A stretch of 64,000 nt of DNA from Vibrio inusitatus (GTDB taxonomy: Bacteria > Pseudomonadota > Gammaproteobacteria > Enterobacterales > Vibrionaceae). Within the stretch, counting starts at the first letter, position 1, and each line of letters begins with the position of its first letter. The notes beneath the pieces are model-generated. The model was not told the DNA's origin. It saw only the letters and a list, made by a program, of their open reading frames with translations, and ran no database searches. Positions 27,666 through 37,176 of this stretch are shown piece by piece. The stretch covers positions 806,001 through 870,000 of the forward strand of contig AP024878.1 in NCBI GenBank assembly GCA_024346935.1, in the 5' to 3' direction. Both the position numbers and the translations under genes were made by a program.

Positions 27666-29330
27666 ATGAGTGAAGCTGAGGCTCGACCATCGAATTTTAT
27701 CCGTCAAATCATCGATAAAGATATCGCGGATGGCAAACATAGCAGCGTGCATACTCGTTTTCCGCCAGAGCCAAACGGCTATCTGCATATCGGACACGCT
27801 AAGTCGATCTGTCTAAACTTTGGTATTGCTCAAGACTATCAGGGCCAGTGCAACCTGCGCTTTGATGACACCAACCCTGAAAAAGAAGACATTGAATACG
27901 TTGACTCCATCAAGAACGACGTTCAATGGCTAGGCTTCAACTGGTCTGGTGATATCTGTTACTCGTCAAACTATTTTGATCAGTTGTATGCATACGCAGT
28001 TGAGCTTATCAATAAGGGCCTAGCTTATGTTGAAGAGCTAACGGCTGATGAAATCCGCGAATACCGCGGTACGTTGAAAGCACCGGGTAAAGAAAGCCCG
28101 TATCGCAATCGCACTGTTGAAGAGAACTTAGCGTTATTTGAAAAAATGCGTGACGGTGGCTTTAAAGAAGGTGAGGCATGCTTGCGTGCTAAAATCGATA
28201 TGAGCTCATCATTCATGGTTATGCGTGATCCGGTTCTATACCGTGTGCGTTTTGCGCATCACCATCAAACTGCTGACAAGTGGTGCATTTACCCAATGTA
28301 CGACTTTACTCACTGTATTTCAGATGCCCTAGAGGGAATTACTCACTCTTTGTGTACTCTTGAATTCCAAGACAACCGTCGCTTGTACGACTGGGTCCTG
28401 GAAAACATCACTATTGATGTTCAGCCACATCAGTATGAGTTTAGCCGCTTGAATCTTGAATATACGGTAATGTCTAAGCGTAAGCTGAGCCAGTTAGTGA
28501 CTGAGAACTTGGTCAACGGTTGGGATGACCCACGTATGCCTACCATCTCTGGCTTACGTCGCCGTGGTTTCACGCCTGCATCTATTCGTGAATTCTGTAA
28601 GCGTATTGGTGTCACCAAACAAGAGAATATGATTGAGTTTGGTTCACTAGAGTCGTGTATTCGTGATGACTTAAACGAGAATGCACCTCGTGCTATGGCG
28701 GTTCTTGAGCCTGTTAAGGTGGTGATTGAAAACTACCCTGAAGATCAGGTTGAGACGCTAAACGTAGCAAATCATCCAAACAAGCCTGAAATGGGTAGCC
28801 GCGAAGTACCGTTCACTCGTGAAGTATGGATCGAAGCTGATGACTTCCGTGAAGAAGCAAACAAAAAGTATAAACGTTTGGTTCTTGGTAAAGAAGTACG
28901 TCTGCGTGGCGCTTACGTGATTAAAGCTGAGCGCATCGAGAAAGATGAGCAAGGTAACATCACTACAATCTTCTGTACTTATGATGATGAGACGCTAGGT
29001 AAGAACCCTGCGGATGGTCGTAAAGTGAAGGGCGTTATTCATTGGGTATCTGCTGATAAGGGTGTTCCTGCAGAAATTCGTCTGTACGATCGTTTGTTCA
29101 CTGTGCCAAACCCAGCGGCGGCAGAAGACTTTAAATCAACGATTAACGCGGAATCACTAGCAGTGAAGCAGGGCTTTGTTGAACCTAGCCTAGTAGGCGC
29201 AGAGGTTGAAGCAGGTTATCAGTTTGAGCGTACTGGTTACTTCTGTGTAGACAGCAAAGACAGTAGCACTGAAAATCTAGTGTTCAACCGTACGGTTGGC
29301 CTACGTGATACTTGGGCAAACAATAGCTAA
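27666..29330 (+). CDS. glnS: Glutaminyl-tRNA synthetase
   Basis: The 554-residue product, close to E. coli GlnS (554), has the class I signatures [15 protein letters not shown] and VMSKRKL. It charges tRNA-Gln. It is transcribed alone, with a terminator on each side. Confidence 0.98.
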   Translation: MSEAEARPSNFIRQIIDKDIADGKHSSVHTRFPPEPNGYLHIGHAKSICLNFGIAQDYQGQCNLRFDDTNPEKEDIEYVDSIKNDVQWLGFNWSGDICYSSNYFDQLYAYAVELINKGLAYVEELTADEIREYRGTLKAPGKESPYRNRTVEENLALFEKMRDGGFKEGEACLRAKIDMSSSFMVMRDPVLYRVRFAHHHQTADKWCIYPMYDFTHCISDALEGITHSLCTLEFQDNRRLYDWVLENITIDVQPHQYEFSRLNLEYTVMSKRKLSQLVTENLVNGWDDPRMPTISGLRRRGFTPASIREFCKRIGVTKQENMIEFGSLESCIRDDLNENAPRAMAVLEPVKVVIENYPEDQVETLNVANHPNKPEMGSREVPFTREVWIEADDFREEANKKYKRLVLGKEVRLRGAYVIKAERIEKDEQGNITTIFCTYDDETLGKNPADGRKVKGVIHWVSADKGVPAEIRLYDRLFTVPNPAAAEDFKSTINAESLAVKQGFVEPSLVGAEVEAGYQFERTGYFCVDSKDSSTENLVFNRTVGLRDTWANNS

Positions 29331-29351
29331 CAATGCACTTGTACTAGAAAC

Positions 29352-29382
29352 AAAATGCCAGCAAATATGCTGGCATTTTTTA
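29352..29382. terminator. Terminator between convergent glnS and the pseudopilin gene
   Basis: AAAATGCCAGC and GCTGGCATTTTTT form an 11-bp stem with a T-run on the plus strand. It may also serve the minus-strand pilin gene. Confidence 0.88.
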
Positions 29383-29407
29383 TGTCTGTTTTGGGAGATT
29401 GTTGCGA

Positions 29408-30010
29408 TTAATCATTTAGAACATAAGAGACATCGCCCGTACGAGAGTCGTACCAGATAACGTGTTTTGCGTTGTTAGGTTGAGTCGCGAACCCATCCTG
29501 AGTGAAGATATAAACACATTTAGATTGATGACCTTCATCACCTTTTTGTCGAATGGCGTAAAAATCATAATTTTCAGCTTGGTTAACATTATTGGTCGCT
29601 GTTAGTGATGAGTCGAGAAGTCTCTCCCACAACAAATAACAAGCCTTATTTCCCTTACCAATATTAAAGGGTGCTCCCATTGGATCGTTCTTATCGACTC
29701 CGAGTGGGAATCCAACATCATTCATATCCAGATGGCTATCTATACTGTTACTACCTTGAGTTGTATCAGTCCCTTCTGCGTATCCAGGCATATTGGCGTA
29801 TGATTCATTGCCTCTACCTTCAACAACCCATCTTTGATGTGCAAAATTAATCGATTGTTGGAATTCGGCTGCTGCACCTTGCAGCATAGACTCGCGCGCA
29901 TCAGAATTAAGATCTAAAAATCGCGGGGCAGCCACTACAGCTAGCACCGCGAGTATCACGATAACAACTATCAACTCAATCAGCGTAAATCCATTTTTAC
30001 TGATAGGCAT
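29408..30010 (-). CDS. Orphan type IV pilin-like/pseudopilin protein
   Basis: The 200-residue product has a textbook class III signal: a six-residue leader ending in Gly, then FTLIELIVVIVILAVLAVVA with Glu5, recognised by prepilin peptidase PilD. The globular part has two Cys (KACYLLWE and SKCVYIF) that could form a disulfide and ends in YVLND. It begins 11 bp after the fur stop, on the same strand, with only a weak ribosome site. No other pilus or secretion gene is nearby, so it may be a minor (pseudo)pilin recruited by a machine encoded elsewhere. Part of the fur transcript is a fair inference. Confidence 0.85.
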   Translation of the reverse strand: MPISKNGFTLIELIVVIVILAVLAVVAAPRFLDLNSDARESMLQGAAAEFQQSINFAHQRWVVEGRGNESYANMPGYAEGTDTTQGSNSIDSHLDMNDVGFPLGVDKNDPMGAPFNIGKGNKACYLLWERLLDSSLTATNNVNQAENYDFYAIRQKGDEGHQSKCVYIFTQDGFATQPNNAKHVIWYDSRTGDVSYVLND

Positions 30011-30021
30011 TTTGTTTGACT

Positions 30022-30468
30022 CTACTTAGGCGTGTGCGCCTTAGGATCAGCTTTACAGTCACCGTTGGCACAGCGGCCGTATAGGTAAAGACTGTGGTTA
30101 GTCAGGTTGATATTGTAACGTTTAGCAATCTCGCGCTGACGTTCTTCAATTACTTCGTCGCTAAATTCGATTACTGAGCCACAATCAAGACAGACAAGAT
30201 GGTCGTGGTGGTGCTGAGTTGAAAGCTCAAATACTGACTTGCCACCCTCAAAGTGGTGACGAGTAACAATACCGGCATCATCGAACTGGTTTAACACTCG
30301 ATAAACGGTAGCAAGACCAATCTCTTCACCGATATCGATTAATTTTTTATACAGCTCTTCTGCACTAATGTGCTGACAACCTGGCTGCTGAAGTAGCTCT
30401 AAAATTTTTAAGCGTGGTAAAGTGACCTTCAACCCTGCTTCCTTTAGGGCTTTATTATTATCTGGCAT
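30022..30468 (-). CDS. fur: Ferric uptake regulator
   Basis: The 148-residue product has the Fur winged helix (LKVTLPRLKILELL, IGLATVYRVLNQFDDAG) and the dimerisation and metal domain with HHHDHLVCLDCG and a second Cys pair near CANGDC. With Fe2+ it represses iron-uptake genes such as feoABC in this window, which has a Fur-like box. Confidence 0.98.
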   Translation of the reverse strand: MPDNNKALKEAGLKVTLPRLKILELLQQPGCQHISAEELYKKLIDIGEEIGLATVYRVLNQFDDAGIVTRHHFEGGKSVFELSTQHHHDHLVCLDCGSVIEFSDEVIEERQREIAKRYNINLTNHSLYLYGRCANGDCKADPKAHTPK

Positions 30469-30641
30469 GAACGTTCCTATAAAAATCTGAGCCTTACTCT
30501 AACGTTCATTATATGGGAAGGAGTCAGAACAATAAACCATGTACTTGTGATGGTTATTTCTTTTGGTCATAAAACGGAAGGATGTCACGAATAGTATGTG
30601 ATAAATCTTTACAATTTCGTAACGGTCCAAATGACAGATAC

Positions 30642-30668
30642 AAAAAAGGGGCTATGAGCCCCTTTTTA
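30642..30668 (-). terminator. Terminator after fldA
   Basis: AAAAAAGGGGCT and AGCCCCTTTTT form a strong hairpin just after the fldA stop (minus strand). Confidence 0.9.
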
Positions 30669-30683
30669 CAATCTGAATAAGAG

Positions 30684-31211
30684 TTAGTCTTCTAGTTCAG
30701 CAAGACACATCTCAGCGTGGATTTGGTTAACCCACTTAGTTACGCGTTCGTCAGTTAATTCAGGTTGACGGTCTTCGTCAATGCACAGGCCGATGAAGTT
30801 GTCATCATCAACAAGAGCTTTTGACGCTTCAAATTCGTAACCTTCTGTTGGCCAGAGACCCATAATAGTGCCACCTTTGCCTTCTACGATATCGCGAACG
30901 GTACCCATAGCGTCACAGAAGTATTCAGCATAATCTTCTTGGTCACCACAACCAAAGATTGCGACTAGCTTAGTGCTAAAATCGATACCTTCAAGTTCAG
31001 GAAAGAAGTCATCCCAATCACATTGAGCTTCACCGTAGTACCACGTTGGAATACCGATCAGAAGCAGGTCGAAGTTATCAATGTCTTCTTTGCTGCTCTT
31101 TGCAATATCTTGAACATGAACCAGTTTTTTACCGAGTTGCTTTTGAATCATCTTTGCAACAGCTTCTGTATTACCAGTATCACTGCCGAAGAAGAGACCT
31201 ACACTTGCCAT
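30684..31211 (-). CDS. fldA: Flavodoxin 1
   Basis: The 175-residue long-chain flavodoxin has the FMN-phosphate loop GSDTGNTEAVA and the ring-stacking segments PTWYYGE and GCGDQEDYAEYF. It carries electrons to several reductases and replaces ferredoxin when iron is low. It is the last of ybfF-DUF2788-fldA on the minus strand, just upstream of fur, an order common in Vibrio. Confidence 0.97.
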   Translation of the reverse strand: MASVGLFFGSDTGNTEAVAKMIQKQLGKKLVHVQDIAKSSKEDIDNFDLLLIGIPTWYYGEAQCDWDDFFPELEGIDFSTKLVAIFGCGDQEDYAEYFCDAMGTVRDIVEGKGGTIMGLWPTEGYEFEASKALVDDDNFIGLCIDEDRQPELTDERVTKWVNQIHAEMCLAELED

Positions 31212-31266
31212 AGAATCAGTACCTATATTAGATGTAATCGGATGCGTTTATAAAGTGAGCTTTAGG

Positions 31267-31485
31267 TTATATACCAGCGCCTTCCCAAGACAGCTGAATG
31301 AGCCCTTTGAGAATAAAACCAGCACAACCTAAAAACAACACAAGCCATACGATACGACGACCAAATGGAGGGACATTACCCTGCTTTAGAACGTCTTTGA
31401 TTGCGAGACCGATGAGTAAAAATACGGAGGCAAACAACAAATCAAGTCCAATGGATTCAATCTGATTTATGTAATCGTAGAGCAT
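31267..31485 (-). CDS. DUF2788 small membrane protein
   Basis: The 72-residue product has two hydrophobic helices (LDLLFASVFLLIGLAIKDV and IVWLVLFLGCAGFILKGLI) and a short C-terminal tail. It matches what I know of the DUF2788 family, which sits between fldA and ybfF in Vibrio. No function is known. Confidence 0.8.
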   Translation of the reverse strand: MLYDYINQIESIGLDLLFASVFLLIGLAIKDVLKQGNVPPFGRRIVWLVLFLGCAGFILKGLIQLSWEGAGI

Positions 31486-31554
31486 GGCATCCCTTTATGC
31501 TTTATCAATCGCGGAACTATATCATAACCTGCTATGGCCTGTGACCCTTGACCT

Positions 31555-32325
31555 TTAATTTTGTGCAATAAACTTGCGAATAACTCGCAATACCATGTCC
31601 GGTTTCTCGGCATGCAACCAGTGCCCTGTGTTTGCTATCACATGAGCTTTGGCATTTGGGAATTGAGCCATAATCTCAGGCTGATGTTCACCTTGAATAT
31701 AGTCCGAATCTGCACCCTTAATAAATAGGGTAGGTAAAGGGTTTGCTGGTAAGGCAGACCAAGTCATGATTTCTGAATACTGTAACTGCAAGGCTTTATG
31801 GTTGAAACGCCAGTCTAAGGTTTCGCCAACCTTATAAAGTGACTTGCTCAAAAATTGTCTGACACCTTCTATTTCAATGTGCTTGGCCATTAGGGTCATG
31901 GCTTCAGAGCGAAGCTTGGGTTTGTGATTGGCAACTTCTTGAATACCCAAAAAGACATTGCTGTGCCTGTCAACATTATAAGCGACCGGTGCCATGTCCA
32001 AGACAATCAATTGCTTGATGTTAAGCTGACTAATTGAGGCATACTTCATTGCCACCTTTCCGCCCATAGAATGGCCGATCACAGTCAATTCGCTTAACGC
32101 TAGTTCATCGATTAACTGGCGAATATCTTCGGCTTGAGCGGCATAATTGTGTACATCGCTGTGCAAAGATTGACCATGATTGCGTAGATCAACACTAATC
32201 ACTTGATGATCTTGACTGAGATCGCGGGCGAGGAGGCCTAAATTATCTAAACTTCCAAACAAACCGTGGATCAAAAGTATAGGTTTACCATGACCTTGGA
32301 TCTTATAGTGTAACTGGCTCGACAT
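31555..32325 (-). CDS. ybfF: Alpha/beta-hydrolase esterase YbfF
   Basis: The 256-residue product has the oxyanion-hole segment LIHGLFGS, the nucleophile elbow GHSMGG (Ser) and a late catalytic His (NTGHWLHAEKP). YbfF relatives cleave short acyl esters and thioesters. ATG at 32325 is chosen because GGAG stands 4 nt before it; an in-frame TTG at 32334 would overlap that site. It is divergent from seqA. Confidence 0.9.
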   Translation of the reverse strand: MSSQLHYKIQGHGKPILLIHGLFGSLDNLGLLARDLSQDHQVISVDLRNHGQSLHSDVHNYAAQAEDIRQLIDELALSELTVIGHSMGGKVAMKYASISQLNIKQLIVLDMAPVAYNVDRHSNVFLGIQEVANHKPKLRSEAMTLMAKHIEIEGVRQFLSKSLYKVGETLDWRFNHKALQLQYSEIMTWSALPANPLPTLFIKGADSDYIQGEHQPEIMAQFPNAKAHVIANTGHWLHAEKPDMVLRVIRKFIAQN

Positions 32326-32417
32326 TTTCTCCAATTCCCTTTTGCTTTCCGTAGAGACTTACTCAATAACTGGGTATAATCTGGCGCAGTTTAAACTAAT
32401 AAGATTGTGAAAAGCGA

Positions 32418-32978
32418 ATGAAAACCATCGAAGTTGACGAAGAACTGTATAGATTTATCGCGAGCCGTACCCAGCGAATTGGAGAGAGTGCATCCGATAT
32501 TCTACGACGTTTACTAGATGTGGATGGTATTGCCAAGCTAGAAGCAGAGTCTGTTACGGCAAAGCCAGATACAGATATTGAACCTACAGGCGCGGCCACA
32601 CCTATCATCGTAGGTAAACCGTCGCAATCGATTGACCCTATCAAGCAAATTCGCAGTGAACTCATCTCTGATGAATTTGCCGCTTTAGATAAAGCGATTG
32701 ATAGATTTATGTTTGTATTATCTGCACTTCATCGAATTGATAAAGATGGATTCGCCGAAGCGACTCAGGTTAAGGGTCGCAAACGCGTTTACTTCGCAGA
32801 TAACGAAGCAGTGCTCTTGGCAAGTGGCACCACGACCAAACCAAGAGCCATTCCTGGGTCACCTTTTTGGGTGATCACCAATAACAACACCAGCCGTAAA
32901 CGTCAGATGGTTGATCAGTTGATGGTGAGAATGTCATTCCCCGCAGAGTTAATAGAGCGAGTGACTCGCTCAATTTAA
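32418..32978 (+). CDS. seqA: SeqA, negative modulator of replication initiation
   Basis: The 186-residue product has an N-terminal oligomerisation domain (MKTIEVDEELYRFIASRT, DILRRLLD), a flexible linker, and a C-terminal hemimethylated-GATC-binding domain (YFADNEAVLLASGTTTKPRAIPG, split over two motifs, then NNNTSRKRQMVDQLM). It sequesters oriC and marks newly replicated DNA. It is followed by pgm on the same strand, as in E. coli. Confidence 0.97.
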   Translation: MKTIEVDEELYRFIASRTQRIGESASDILRRLLDVDGIAKLEAESVTAKPDTDIEPTGAATPIIVGKPSQSIDPIKQIRSELISDEFAALDKAIDRFMFVLSALHRIDKDGFAEATQVKGRKRVYFADNEAVLLASGTTTKPRAIPGSPFWVITNNNTSRKRQMVDQLMVRMSFPAELIERVTRSI

Positions 32979-32988
32979 TCCCAAGGAA

Positions 32989-33025
32989 TTATGCCTGCAA
33001 AGAACTTCCCCCTTTTTGCGGGCAT
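32989..33025 (+). terminator. Weak hairpin between seqA and pgm
   Basis: ATGCC-GCAAA and TTTGC-GGCAT pair around a C-rich loop and are followed by TTTTAA. It may only reduce read-through into pgm. Confidence 0.5.
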
Positions 33026-33062
33026 TTTAAAATTTGAAGAACTATAAAAAAGGAATACAACA

Positions 33063-34709
33063 ATGGCTATGCATCCTCGCGCCGGGCAAAAGGCCCAGCA
33101 AGAAGATTTACACAACATCCCTCAGTTGGTAGCTAACTATTACCTACTTCAGCCTGAAGCAGGCAATGCGGATCAAAAGGTAGCATTTGGTACCTCTGGA
33201 CACCGTGGTAGTGCTGATAAGACTACGTTCAACGAAAACCATATTCTTGCTATTGCTCAAGCTGTAGCTGAAGTTCGCGCAAGCAACGGTGTAACTGGTC
33301 CTCTATTTGTGGGTAAAGATACTCACGCTCTTTCAGAGCCAGCATTTGCAACAGTGGTAGACGTATTAGTGGCAAATGGTGTTCAAGTTATTTGTCAAGA
33401 AGACGAAGGCTACACACCAACTCCGGGTATCTCTCACGCAATCCTAACGTACAACTTGGTTAACGATGCAAAAGCAGATGGCATTGTAATTACTCCGTCG
33501 CATAACCCACCACAAGATGGCGGCATCAAATACAACCCAGTTCACGGTGGTCCTGCTGAGGGCGAGCTAACTCAAGCTATCGAAGATCGTGCAAACGAGA
33601 TCATCGCAGCAGGATTGGCTGATGTAAAACGTGTAGGCATAGCCGCAGCGAAAGCTAGCGAGTTATTCGTTGAGAAAGATTTGGTTGCTCCTTACGTTGC
33701 TGATCTAGTGAACGTTGTTGATATGGAAGCAATCCAAAAAGCAACTATTAAGATTGGTGTTGATCCACTAGGTGGCTCTGGCATCGATTACTGGCGTCAA
33801 ATCCAGAAGGCTTACAACCTAGACCTAACGCTTGTTAGTGAAGCTGTAGACCCAAGTTTCCAGTTCATGTCTTTGGATAAAGACGGCGTGGTTCGTATGG
33901 ACTGTTCTTCTCCTTATGCAATGGCAGGTCTGCTAGCACTGAAAGACGACTATGAACTGGCGTTTGGTAACGACCCAGACTACGACCGTCACGGTATTGT
34001 GACTCCAGCGGGCCTAATGAACCCTAACCACTTCCTTGCGGTATGTATCGATTACTTATATCGCCACCGTGAAGGTTGGGGTGCTGATGTTGCGGTTGGT
34101 AAAACGTTAGTATCCAGTGCAATCATCGATCGCGTTGTTGCTGACCTTGGTCGCGAACTATGTGAAGTGCCAGTTGGCTTCAAATGGTTTGTAGATGGTT
34201 TATACGAAGGTAAGTTTGGCTTTGGTGGTGAGGAAAGCGCGGGCGCTTCATTCTTACGTAAAGACGGCACGCCTTGGGCTACCGACAAAGATGGCATCAT
34301 TCTATGTCTTCTTGCTGCAGAGATTACGGCAGTAACGGGTAAGAACCCACAGCAATACTATAACGAACTAGCGGCTAAGCATGGCGAGTCTAGCTACAAC
34401 CGTATCCAAGCGGTTGCTAATGGTCCTCAGAAAGACGTGCTTAAAAAGCTATCGGCGGAAATGGTGTCTGCAGATACACTAGCCGGTGACGCAATCACAG
34501 CCCGTTTGACTCACGCTCCAGGTAATGGCGCAGCAATTGGTGGTCTTAAAGTGACGACAGCTAACGGTTGGTTCGCAGCGCGTCCATCAGGTACCGAAGA
34601 AATCTACAAGATTTACTGCGAAAGCTTTAAGGGTGCAGAGCACCTGAAGTTAATTGAAACGGAAGCACAAGAGATTGTGAACGAAGTATTCAAGGCAGCA
34701 GGTCTGTAA
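33063..34709 (+). CDS. pgm: Phosphoglucomutase (alpha-D-glucose-1-phosphate type)
   Basis: The 548-residue product has FGTSGHRGS, the active phosphoserine segment [13 protein letters not shown] (near residue 147), the metal loop [10 protein letters not shown] and the C-terminal phosphate loop ARPSGTEE. It interconverts glucose-1- and glucose-6-phosphate and feeds nucleotide-sugar synthesis. AAAGGAAT stands before the ATG. Confidence 0.97.
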   Translation: MAMHPRAGQKAQQEDLHNIPQLVANYYLLQPEAGNADQKVAFGTSGHRGSADKTTFNENHILAIAQAVAEVRASNGVTGPLFVGKDTHALSEPAFATVVDVLVANGVQVICQEDEGYTPTPGISHAILTYNLVNDAKADGIVITPSHNPPQDGGIKYNPVHGGPAEGELTQAIEDRANEIIAAGLADVKRVGIAAAKASELFVEKDLVAPYVADLVNVVDMEAIQKATIKIGVDPLGGSGIDYWRQIQKAYNLDLTLVSEAVDPSFQFMSLDKDGVVRMDCSSPYAMAGLLALKDDYELAFGNDPDYDRHGIVTPAGLMNPNHFLAVCIDYLYRHREGWGADVAVGKTLVSSAIIDRVVADLGRELCEVPVGFKWFVDGLYEGKFGFGGEESAGASFLRKDGTPWATDKDGIILCLLAAEITAVTGKNPQQYYNELAAKHGESSYNRIQAVANGPQKDVLKKLSAEMVSADTLAGDAITARLTHAPGNGAAIGGLKVTTANGWFAARPSGTEEIYKIYCESFKGAEHLKLIETEAQEIVNEVFKAAGL

Positions 34710-34740
34710 TCTAGGCCTTGAACGGTAGTTGAGAAAAATA

Positions 34741-34778
34741 AATCCCCATAGTGCTCTTGTACTATGGGGATTTTTTTA
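34741..34778 (+). terminator. Terminator after pgm
   Basis: AATCCCCATAGT and ACTATGGGGATT form a 12-bp stem followed by seven T. Confidence 0.92.
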
Positions 34779-34811
34779 AGCAGATATTGCCGTCTCAGAT
34801 AGTGTGTCGGT

Positions 34812-34949
34812 TTAATCTCTAGGATGGGCAAGCCTTTGCTCAAAATCCCAAGCTTTGCTTTTTTGCTTTCGCTGAACAAGGGTAACAATCAAGATTGGCG
34901 CGCAAAGCATAAGCATAAAAACGGATATTGCTTCTATCAATTCGGACAT
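34812..34949 (-). CDS. Small 45-residue single-span membrane protein, unannotated
   Basis: The minus-strand ATG at 34949 has TAGGAGA 5 nt before it. The 45 residues are MSELIEAISVF, a hydrophobic helix (about residues 8-26, MLMLCAPILIVTLV), then a basic turn QRKQKSK and the hydrophilic tail AWDFEQRLAHPRD. The layout (one helix, positive-inside tail ending in a WDF-E-RL motif) resembles small phage-shock- or YbgT-like bacterial membrane peptides, but I cannot name it. It overlaps no other gene. Confidence 0.65.
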   Translation of the reverse strand: MSELIEAISVFMLMLCAPILIVTLVQRKQKSKAWDFEQRLAHPRD

Positions 34950-35165
34950 ATGGTCTCCTAGACGAGCCGGATAATTAATAAACACTTAAAATACAACGAG
35001 ACTGTATTCCTATGTTCATTCAGCTTCAATATGAACCTTGATGCCTACAATTGAAAACTGTCCAAATCTTTATATTGAAGGTAATCTAACCTATTGTATT
35101 TATTGAGTTTATCTTTCTTTTGTGTTTGGTGTTCTTGAATATGCAAACACTGTTTCAAAAATTGA

Positions 35166-35942
35166 TTAGATATTATTGGGCCAATCATTAGGAACAATAA
35201 ACCAGAAGCGACCTGACTCGCCTTGGCAATGCAAAATCTTACCTTGAATGCTATCCAATAACGATGAGTCTTGGGTTTTACCAGTAGCCCATAACGGCTT
35301 ATCTAAGCGATACAATTTCTCGTCTATTTTATTAGCCTGATTCTGATGACACCAATAGCCCGCAATCTGCGAGCTGTTTATCCTTTTCTCTTCACAATGC
35401 GTTGGGACGACTTGGTTCTCAAATGGGTTGATGTATAAACGCCCTTGCATTAACAAGTGCTGAGATAGGTTTTTCCATTGTGGATACTGGCGGATAAAAA
35501 CGTCTGACTGTGTGTGCTGAAGCTGTCGTTCCAGCATATGTTTAAGCTTTTTATCCAGCCGGTCTATGGCATTCGGGCCATACCATTTATCGCCATGAAG
35601 CAAATAGAACTTAATGGCAACCTCCCAATGTTCAGTCCGTTCTTGCTGGTGGTTGTACAGAATAAAATCTAGTTCGCCAATCGTCCTTCCATTATCACTG
35701 AGCTGCAGTTCCGTCGTGGTGATGGAAAGGGAAGGGTTATGTACAAAGAGTTGCTCGCACAAATACTGATAAATAAACCCGAGTCGAGGATTACCTGTGT
35801 AGGTTTGCATTTGTTCAGCGCAAAGCGTCTGAAAAGGGAGATGCTCTACAATAATCTCATCACCATGCAGTAGTGGCGGTGTTGTCGCTATCCAATCAGC
35901 GAATTGAGATAAAGTAGAGACATCTACGTAGATATTTGGCAT
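35166..35942 (-). CDS. DUF1853 family protein
   Basis: The 258-residue product has a central stretch typical of DUF1853 (RLGFIYQYLCEQLF, IGELDFILYNHQQERTEHWEVAIKFYLL). The ELDF...E-x-A-x-K spacing recalls PD-(D/E)XK nuclease-fold active sites, with D in GELDF, E in HWEVAIKFY and its K two residues on. That nuclease relation is my inference from the motif; no activity is established. It is transcribed alone. Confidence 0.75.
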   Translation of the reverse strand: MPNIYVDVSTLSQFADWIATTPPLLHGDEIIVEHLPFQTLCAEQMQTYTGNPRLGFIYQYLCEQLFVHNPSLSITTTELQLSDNGRTIGELDFILYNHQQERTEHWEVAIKFYLLHGDKWYGPNAIDRLDKKLKHMLERQLQHTQSDVFIRQYPQWKNLSQHLLMQGRLYINPFENQVVPTHCEEKRINSSQIAGYWCHQNQANKIDEKLYRLDKPLWATGKTQDSSLLDSIQGKILHCQGESGRFWFIVPNDWPNNI

Positions 35943-36004
35943 TGATTAACGACCCTTAGCAGGTAGACGAGCAGACATTTGTTTGTTTAACTTGCTACAT
36001 TATA

Positions 36005-36166
36005 ATACCAATCGTAGTCAATAACTGGTCATCCTAGCTTGTTAAAACATTCGATAACGACGTTAGAATTTTTGATTGTAGAATAGCTACTTATCAAAAA
36101 GTTCTGCCTTGTGATCCAGCGTTTTTCCTGCGCTATTTCTGACCATTTACTTACTGTGATTGGTAT
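36005..36166. mobile_element. MITE-like element, complete copy
   Basis: This 162-bp non-coding element starts ATACCAATCGTAGT and ends ACTGTGATTGGTAT, so its ends are imperfect inverted repeats, flanked by TA. A truncated copy in the opposite orientation lies at 55918-56022 and shares the inner sequence (for example TCTAAC-TCGTTATCGA). End fragments are at 37057-37075 and 54302-54340. It lies just upstream of the ybgI gene. Confidence 0.75.
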
Positions 36167-36195
36167 AGATAAATTTTCAATTATTTGGAAGCAAA

Positions 36196-36954
36196 ATGGA
36201 CAACTTACAGCTGCAACGCATTCTTAATGACAAACTCTCTCCTGAACTCATCAAAGATTACGCGCCTAATGGACTTCAGGTCGAAGGAAGCAAAACTATT
36301 AGTAAAATCGTCACTGGAGTGACCGCTTCTCAAGCGCTTATTGATAAGGCTATCGAGTTAGGTGCCGATGCAATTCTCGTTCATCACGGTTATTTTTGGA
36401 AGGGTGAACCGGAGCCGATAGTCGGAATGAAAGGTCGCCGTATCCGCTCATTGATTAAGAACGATATCAATTTGTATGGCTATCACTTGCCATTAGATAT
36501 CCATCCGCAATTGGGCAATAACGCACGTCTAGCACAACTGTTGGACATTGAGGTTGAAGGTGGCCTCGAAGGACATGCTCAATCTGTGGCTATGTATGGG
36601 CGCTTGAAGCAAGCTGTGAGCGGCGTAGAATTTGCGAAACGTATCGCTAAAGCGCTAGAGAGAGAGCCTTTACATATCGCCCCCGAGAATGCCGATAAAC
36701 TAATAGAAACGGTTGGCTGGTGTACTGGTGGCGGCCAGGACTACATTCAGCTAGCTGCAGACAACGGCTTGGATGCTTTTATTTCCGGAGAGATTTCAGA
36801 GCGCACCACCTTCGTGGCCCGTGAGCAAGATATTCACTATTTTTCAGCGGGTCACCACGCTACAGAGCGTTATGGTATTAAAGCGCTGGGTGAATGGCTA
36901 GCCAAGGAACACGGGTTAGACGTCACCTTTGTCGATATCAATAACCCCGTCTAG
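36196..36954 (+). CDS. ybgI: Nif3-like dinuclear metal-centre protein YbgI
   Basis: The 252-residue product has the two metal-binding segments of the family: LVHHGYFWKGE near residue 65 and SAGHHATERYG near residue 220, plus the ring-forming core. The family forms toroidal hexamers with a di-metal site; the reaction is not firmly known. A MITE-like repeat ends 30 bp before the ATG and may supply part of the promoter. Confidence 0.93.
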   Translation: MDNLQLQRILNDKLSPELIKDYAPNGLQVEGSKTISKIVTGVTASQALIDKAIELGADAILVHHGYFWKGEPEPIVGMKGRRIRSLIKNDINLYGYHLPLDIHPQLGNNARLAQLLDIEVEGGLEGHAQSVAMYGRLKQAVSGVEFAKRIAKALEREPLHIAPENADKLIETVGWCTGGGQDYIQLAADNGLDAFISGEISERTTFVAREQDIHYFSAGHHATERYGIKALGEWLAKEHGLDVTFVDINNPV

Positions 36955-37056
36955 CGGCATAAGACAGACCAAAGCATTCGTATTCATAAGGCGAGTATAT
37001 TGGTTTATCTTGAAGGTTGATTTATGTCTAACTAACCTAGGCAAAGACGGATTAGC

Positions 37057-37075
37057 TACTTACTACGATTGGTAT
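37057..37075. mobile_element. MITE-like end fragment
   Basis: ACTTACTACGATTGGTATA matches the terminal repeat of the element at 36005-36166. No opposite end is recognisable nearby. Confidence 0.5.
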
Positions 37076-37126
37076 AAGTAAGGCGTTAGAGCAAGATTAA
37101 GTTGAACAATGGCACACCCAATAACG

Positions 37127-37154
37127 AAAAAAGCCGTATCGAAATACGGCTTTT
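37127..37154 (-). terminator. Terminator after gltA
   Basis: AAAGCCGTAT and ATACGGCTTT form a 10-bp stem with a four-base loop after the gltA stop on the minus strand, with a T-run. Confidence 0.9.
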
Positions 37155-37176
37155 GATCGTGGTACTTTAAGCGGGA

